This document shows, in pieces, positions 60,561 through 64,000 of a stretch of 64,000 bases of DNA. The stretch covers positions 39,381-103,380 of the forward strand of contig JAFDVS010000108.1 of the NCBI GenBank assembly GCA_018268935.1. Reading direction: 5' to 3'. This DNA is from Acidobacteriota bacterium. Lineage in GTDB: Bacteria > Acidobacteriota > Terriglobia > Bryobacterales > Bryobacteraceae. Positions within the stretch are counted from its first letter, which is position 1. Each line of letters opens with the position of its first letter. The notes below the pieces were generated by a model. The model saw nothing but the letters and a program-made list of their open reading frames with translations. It ran no database searches and was not told where the DNA came from. The position numbers were made by a program, and so were the translations under genes.

Positions 60561-61154
60561 ATGAACGAAGAATCCGGCGTTCCGATTGCGGGCATGAGTG
60601 CCGCACCGGCGCAGACTCTTCCTCACGAACGATCGCCGCTGGCGATGACGTTGTACTGGCTGCGGGACCTGTTGCTGTCCGTAGTGATTGCGATTGTCGT
60701 GATCCTGTTTTTGTATCAGCCGGTGAAAGTGGAAGGCACCAGCATGATGCCGTCGCTGGTGGATCAGGAACGCATTTTCATCAACAAGTTTGTGTATCGC
60801 TTCGGGCTGGGGGATATTCAGCGTGGGGACATGGTGGTGTTTCACTACCCCACCGATCCAAGCAAATCGTATATCAAGCGGGTGATCGGACTGCCGGGCG
60901 ATACGGTGGCGATTGAGGACGGAATGGTGTTTGTGAACGGGCGCAGGCTGGATGAGGGCTACGTGCCGGAGGAGTATCGGGACCGGCAGACATTGCCGCT
61001 GACCAAGGTGCCTTCGGATCACTATTATGTGTTGGGTGACCACCGGACTTCGTCGAACGACAGCCGCTCCTGGGGGCCGGTGGAACGGCAGTACATTTAC
61101 GGCAAGGCGGTGTTTGTGTACTGGCCCATCGAGAAGATGGGTATTCTGCGTTAG
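60561..61154 (+). CDS. lepB: Signal peptidase I
   Basis: 197 residues. One membrane segment (LLLSVVIAIVVILFLYQPVKV), catalytic Ser in VEGTSMMPSL, catalytic Lys in SYIKRVIGLPGD, and the GDHRTSSNDSRSWG box. It releases Sec-exported proteins from the inner membrane. The N-terminal 25-residue extension before the membrane segment is modestly long. Divergent from the glycosyltransferase by 44 bases. Confidence 0.96.
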   Translation: MNEESGVPIAGMSAAPAQTLPHERSPLAMTLYWLRDLLLSVVIAIVVILFLYQPVKVEGTSMMPSLVDQERIFINKFVYRFGLGDIQRGDMVVFHYPTDPSKSYIKRVIGLPGDTVAIEDGMVFVNGRRLDEGYVPEEYRDRQTLPLTKVPSDHYYVLGDHRTSSNDSRSWGPVERQYIYGKAVFVYWPIEKMGILR

Positions 61155-61158
61155 CATT

Positions 61159-61377
61159 TCAACGTTTGCCAATCAGGTACATGACGAGGCTGAGAAGAAC
61201 GCTGAGGATGATGCACGTCATCAGCGGGAAGTAGAATGTTGTGTTTTTCCCTTTAAAGATGATGTCGCCGGGGAGGCGCCCGATGCGGAACGGGAGTTTG
61301 TCTCCGAGGATGAGGAGAAGGCCGAAGGCGGCGAGCACGAGACCCGCAATGAGAAGCGTCCGGCCTATTCCCGCCAT
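61159..61377 (-). CDS. DUF2905 small membrane protein
   Basis: 72 residues, two membrane segments (LLIAGLVLAAFGLLLILG; FYFPLMTCIILSVLLSLVMYLI) around GRLPGDIIFKGKNTTFYFPL, which is the DUF2905 core. Unknown function. Convergent with lepB, four bases away, and three bases downstream of the isomerase gene. Confidence 0.92.
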   Translation of the reverse strand: MAGIGRTLLIAGLVLAAFGLLLILGDKLPFRIGRLPGDIIFKGKNTTFYFPLMTCIILSVLLSLVMYLIGKR

Positions 61378-61380
61378 GGA

Positions 61381-62619
61381 TTAGACGCTGTAGGTACGGC
61401 CTTTGTGGAGGCCGAGCAGAATCTGGAAAAGGCGATGGCCGATCAGTTCGTGAAGCGTGAGTAGTTCCTTGTGTGCTTCGGTGATGGCGTTGACATCGCG
61501 CGGGTTTGTGACGATGCCGCCAGCCTTGAGCGCATCGGTGGCCTCGCGAATGATGGGATCTTCGAGTGCTTCGCCGGCCATTTCCCAAAGGGCGATGAAA
61601 CGATCGACGGCGGTGGGGAAACTGACGGCGAAGACACCCCAGTTGCTGGTGGTGCGGGGCGGCTTGTAGTCGAGATTGAACGGGCCGTTGTAGCCGTGGC
61701 TGCGGAGCAGGACGAGGACGTTGAGCCAATCGAGGGGGTTGACGAGTCCGACGGCGATGTCGACATCGTGTTTGAGGCGATAGCCGTCGTTGATGTCGAA
61801 GTGCCAGAGCTTGCCTGAAGTGAGGGCGCGGGCGAGGGCGGCGCGCGGGGCGGCTCCCCACATCAGTTCGTGGAGATATTCGGGGTTGAGGCCGACCATT
61901 TCCGGATGTTTCAGCAGGCCGCTGGAAATGAAGGCGAGCATGGCATCGGAAGTGGGAAGCAGGATTTCAGCTTGTGGCTCGAAGGGCTTTGCTTCCATGC
62001 AGTGCTTCAATGTGGGCCGGTTGTGCTGGGCGGCGATGGCGATGTCGGCTTCACAGGCGGCGTTGAGGCCGTCGGCGTACCACTTGAGGGCCTGCGTTTC
62101 TTCCACTGCGCCCTGGATTTGATAACCGAAGGAACCGGGCCAGTAGACGGCGAACTGTGCGCCCAACTGATGGCCGATTTTCACGGTGTTTTTGAGGCGT
62201 TCGGCGGCGTATTCACGGACGATGGGGGATTCGGCGGCGGGGCCGGCGGAGAATACCGCGTGGTGGAAGGTCTCCGTGGTGACCATGGAACAGGCGAGGC
62301 CGTTCGATTTGAGTGTGTCGCCGATGCGGCCGACGATGTCTTCCTGTTTGCTGGTGAAGAGATCGTTGGCTGGGATGACGTCGGTGTCGTGGGTGGTCCA
62401 GTAGCCGATGCCGATTTCAGCGAAGTGCCGGATGACCTCCTCGAAGGTGACGGGGGTGCGCGTGGGCGCGTGGAAGAGGGCGTGGCCTTCGTAGGCTCCG
62501 GCCCATTGGGGGCCGGTGATGAAGTATTTGCGACGCTGGTCTGGAGTGTAGGAACCGCCGCAGGCTTTGTTCAGACGGTCGACGAGGGGGATCTGTTCTT
62601 GGGCTGGAATCGGTTTCAT
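61381..62619 (-). CDS. Xylose-isomerase-like sugar isomerase
   Basis: 412 residues. TIM barrel with HDTDVIP, EAKPFEP (metal-binding Glu), HFDINDG and FNLDYKPPRT, closely resembling xylose isomerases of Actinobacteria. Catalytic His in the HDTD segment and Lys-Pro in EAKP are present. It would isomerise an aldose to a ketose. It lies next to an enolase-superfamily gene and an aldolase, a sugar-acid degradation setting, so another substrate than xylose is possible. Confidence 0.88.
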   Translation of the reverse strand: MKPIPAQEQIPLVDRLNKACGGSYTPDQRRKYFITGPQWAGAYEGHALFHAPTRTPVTFEEVIRHFAEIGIGYWTTHDTDVIPANDLFTSKQEDIVGRIGDTLKSNGLACSMVTTETFHHAVFSAGPAAESPIVREYAAERLKNTVKIGHQLGAQFAVYWPGSFGYQIQGAVEETQALKWYADGLNAACEADIAIAAQHNRPTLKHCMEAKPFEPQAEILLPTSDAMLAFISSGLLKHPEMVGLNPEYLHELMWGAAPRAALARALTSGKLWHFDINDGYRLKHDVDIAVGLVNPLDWLNVLVLLRSHGYNGPFNLDYKPPRTTSNWGVFAVSFPTAVDRFIALWEMAGEALEDPIIREATDALKAGGIVTNPRDVNAITEAHKELLTLHELIGHRLFQILLGLHKGRTYSV

Positions 62620-62646
62620 GAGAAACCAATAGCATAGCCGAAATTT

Positions 62647-62676
62647 ACCGCTTGCTCACGCGCGCGGCTCAGTAGA
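62647..62676 (+). repeat. Dispersed GC-rich 26-mer, copy 3
   Basis: ACCGCTTGCTCACG...GCGGCTCAGTAGA. Its TCA supplies the stop codon (TGA on the minus strand) of the enolase-superfamily gene at 62669. Copies 2 and 3 match for 29 of 30 bases. Confidence 0.75.
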
Positions 62677-63817
62677 TTTGCGACTGGTCAAGGTCGATTC
62701 CCAGGCCGGGGCGGTTGGGAAGGACGTAAGCGTTGGCTTCCATTTTGATTGGCTCGTGGAGATAGCGATTCGCTACTTCGAGCACCTGGGGGTTGTATTC
62801 GGTGAGGGAACAGGCTTCGACAGCGGCGCCGAAGTGAATGGCGGCGGCGATCTGCGGGCCCATGGCGATGGAGATGTGCGGGACGACGGCGGCCCCTTGC
62901 GCGGCGGCCATGGCGGCGATGCGGAGACCTTCGGTGATGCCGCAGCGGCCGAGATCGGGCTGATAGACGCGGAGGGCATTGCGCTCAAAGAAGGGCGCCA
63001 TCTCAAAGCGCGTGCGATAGGATTCGCCTATGGCAACCGGGGTATGGATCTGCGCAGCCAATGTGGCGTGCGCGGATGGGTCTTCGGGAAGGAGCGGGGC
63101 TTCGAGCCAAAGGGCGTTGCGCGCGTCAAGTTCGTGGCCGAAGGGGACGGCTGTTTCGGGGGTGAGACGCCAGAGGGCATCGACTGCGATCTGCGCTTGT
63201 GCGGGCAGTTCGTCGAGGGCGCGAAGGAAATCGTCGCTATCGCGCACGTCGAAGAAGAGCTTGAATTTGGTAAAGCCTTCGCTTAAGTAATGTTCGGCGG
63301 AGGCGCGGCGAGTGGCGGCGGGAAGCCCGCTGACGTAGGCGGGGACGCTGCGCTTCGATGCTCCGAGCAGCGCATAGACGGGCTGATTCGCGATCTTGCC
63401 GGCGAGATCCCAGAGCGCGGTATCGACGCCGCTGATGGCATCGAGCATGAAGCCGCCGGTCTGGCCGCGCACGCGCATGGTGGAATACATGCGATCCCAG
63501 ATGGTTTCGATTTCTTCGCGAGTGCCTTCGAACGGCGTTCCTTCGAGTGCGGGGGCGAGCAGCAGGCGCACGATGTCACAGGCGATTTCAGGCGCGAGCG
63601 GGGCTTGGGCTTCGCCCCATCCGTACATGCCGTTGTCGAGAGTGACTTTGATGAGCGCGGTTTCCAAGTTGACGGAGTAGAGAACGGGATAAACATCGGA
63701 CCAGCGGTAATCGCCGGTGCCGTGCGCGAGCAGCGTGGGCGTGCCCGCCGTGCCTGTGGCGGCCTGCATGTTGCGAGGCATGCGGAAGGGCCGCGCTTCG
63801 ATTTTTACGATCTTCAT
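62669..63817 (-). CDS. Enolase-superfamily sugar-acid dehydratase or racemase
   Basis: 382 residues. N-terminal capping domain (MKIVKIEARPFRM; ETALIKVTLDNGMYGWGEAQAPL) and barrel with FTKFKLFFDVRD, a metal-binding Asp in IAVDALWRL, LEAPLLPED, IGESYRT and a histidine in AAVVPHISIAMGP. The late His and the FKLF (K-x-F in place of KxK) suggest a mandelate-racemase/galactonate-dehydratase type. The ATG overlaps the TGA of an aldolase gene. Probably sugar-acid degradation, substrate unknown. Confidence 0.85.
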   Translation of the reverse strand: MKIVKIEARPFRMPRNMQAATGTAGTPTLLAHGTGDYRWSDVYPVLYSVNLETALIKVTLDNGMYGWGEAQAPLAPEIACDIVRLLLAPALEGTPFEGTREEIETIWDRMYSTMRVRGQTGGFMLDAISGVDTALWDLAGKIANQPVYALLGASKRSVPAYVSGLPAATRRASAEHYLSEGFTKFKLFFDVRDSDDFLRALDELPAQAQIAVDALWRLTPETAVPFGHELDARNALWLEAPLLPEDPSAHATLAAQIHTPVAIGESYRTRFEMAPFFERNALRVYQPDLGRCGITEGLRIAAMAAAQGAAVVPHISIAMGPQIAAAIHFGAAVEACSLTEYNPQVLEVANRYLHEPIKMEANAYVLPNRPGLGIDLDQSQIY

Positions 63818-64000
63818 GATTCGATGAGACGGCGGAGCACTTCGAGTTCAGTGAGCCCTTCGCCGGTGAGCGCGGAGGTAGGATGGCGCACACGGGCGGA
63901 GGCGAGAATGCCGCGCTTGACCATGTTGTGTTTCATGGCGGAGACGCCGAGTCCGGGTTGGAGTTGGAAGCGGATGAGAGGTAGAGCGCGGGAGAATTCC
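63814..64000 (-). CDS. DapA-family aldolase, C-terminal part, cut by the window end
   Basis: Only the last 61 residues are seen, by my own minus-strand translation: LPLIRFQLQPGLGVSAMKHNMVKRGILASARVRHP ... LEVLRRLIES. The P-G-L-G...K..M..RG.I.SARVRHP pattern is typical for the C-terminal helices of dihydrodipicolinate-synthase-family lyases (KDG or other sugar-acid aldolases). Its TGA overlaps the ATG of the enolase-superfamily gene, which places them in one pathway. Confidence 0.8.
   Translation of the reverse strand, partial: EFSRALPLIRFQLQPGLGVSAMKHNMVKRGILASARVRHPTSALTGEGLTELEVLRRLIES

Overview
The window reads as chromosomal DNA from a high-GC Acidobacteriota, most likely the Solibacteraceae/Bryobacterales group. 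The reasons are two very long Oar-like TonB-receptor relatives with an N-terminal carboxypeptidase-regulatory domain, two YVTN-propeller proteins that end in the domain known as TIGR03437 (named from Solibacter), a PEP-CTERM protein, three sulfatases, many Tat-type (RR) signal peptides and short dispersed GC-rich repeats. No tRNA, rRNA, CRISPR array or insertion sequence was recognised. This placement is inference from gene content, without any database search.

Layout. 1-4.2 kb: a GntR/YtrA-type repressor and an ABC ATPase (cut by the window start) diverge from two paralogous ABC-2-like membrane proteins, with twin operators between them. 4.4-8.8 kb: a minus-strand operon of an M28 peptidase, an ABC ATPase, a permease and a lipoprotein. 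8.9-14.2 kb: a guanidino-modifying (deiminase-like) exported protein, then a 1195-residue TonB-receptor-like protein. 14.5-30.2 kb: a surface and regulation region with two ECF sigma factors, a carboxypeptidase-regulatory-repeat protein, a PEP-CTERM protein, an OmpR-type two-component system, a subtilase and two giant YVTN proteins. TGTWAAG direct repeats lie before three of the regulatory genes. 30.3-38.4 kb: two paralogous YflT-like stress proteins flank a Cpx-like system (regulator, kinase, Spy/CpxP-like protein) and a second TonB-receptor-like gene; a 51-residue DUF3309 gene follows.

38.5-41.2 kb: a Fic gene of lower GC is inserted behind a dipeptide epimerase gene. A 48-bp exact piece of the epimerase coding sequence is repeated on the far side of Fic, which marks a gene-acquisition event. 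41.2-47 kb: apt, acylphosphatase, a TIM-barrel isomerase-like protein, rpmI-rplT, a coiled-coil/ZapA pair and oligopeptidase A. 46.8-53.2 kb: two thioredoxin-fold CSHC proteins, a sulfatase, a metal-binding-domain protein, and a cytochrome-oxidase assembly cluster (cupredoxin lipoprotein, ctaB, SCO, DUF420). 53.2-58.9 kb: two divergent sulfatases, an unknown secreted protein, a dihydroorotate-dehydrogenase-like protein and a HEAT-repeat protein. 58.9-64 kb: pseudouridine-phosphate glycosidase with a glycosyltransferase, signal peptidase I, DUF2905, and a sugar-catabolism group (xylose-isomerase-like, enolase-superfamily, and a DapA-family aldolase cut by the window end).

Many neighbouring same-strand genes overlap by ATGA, so translation is probably coupled. 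Several divergent pairs have start codons only 24-79 bp apart, with sigma-70-like elements ending 5-7 bases before the start codon, so leaderless transcripts are likely. Most of the coding capacity is devoted to exported and cell-surface proteins and the systems that sense and regulate them.
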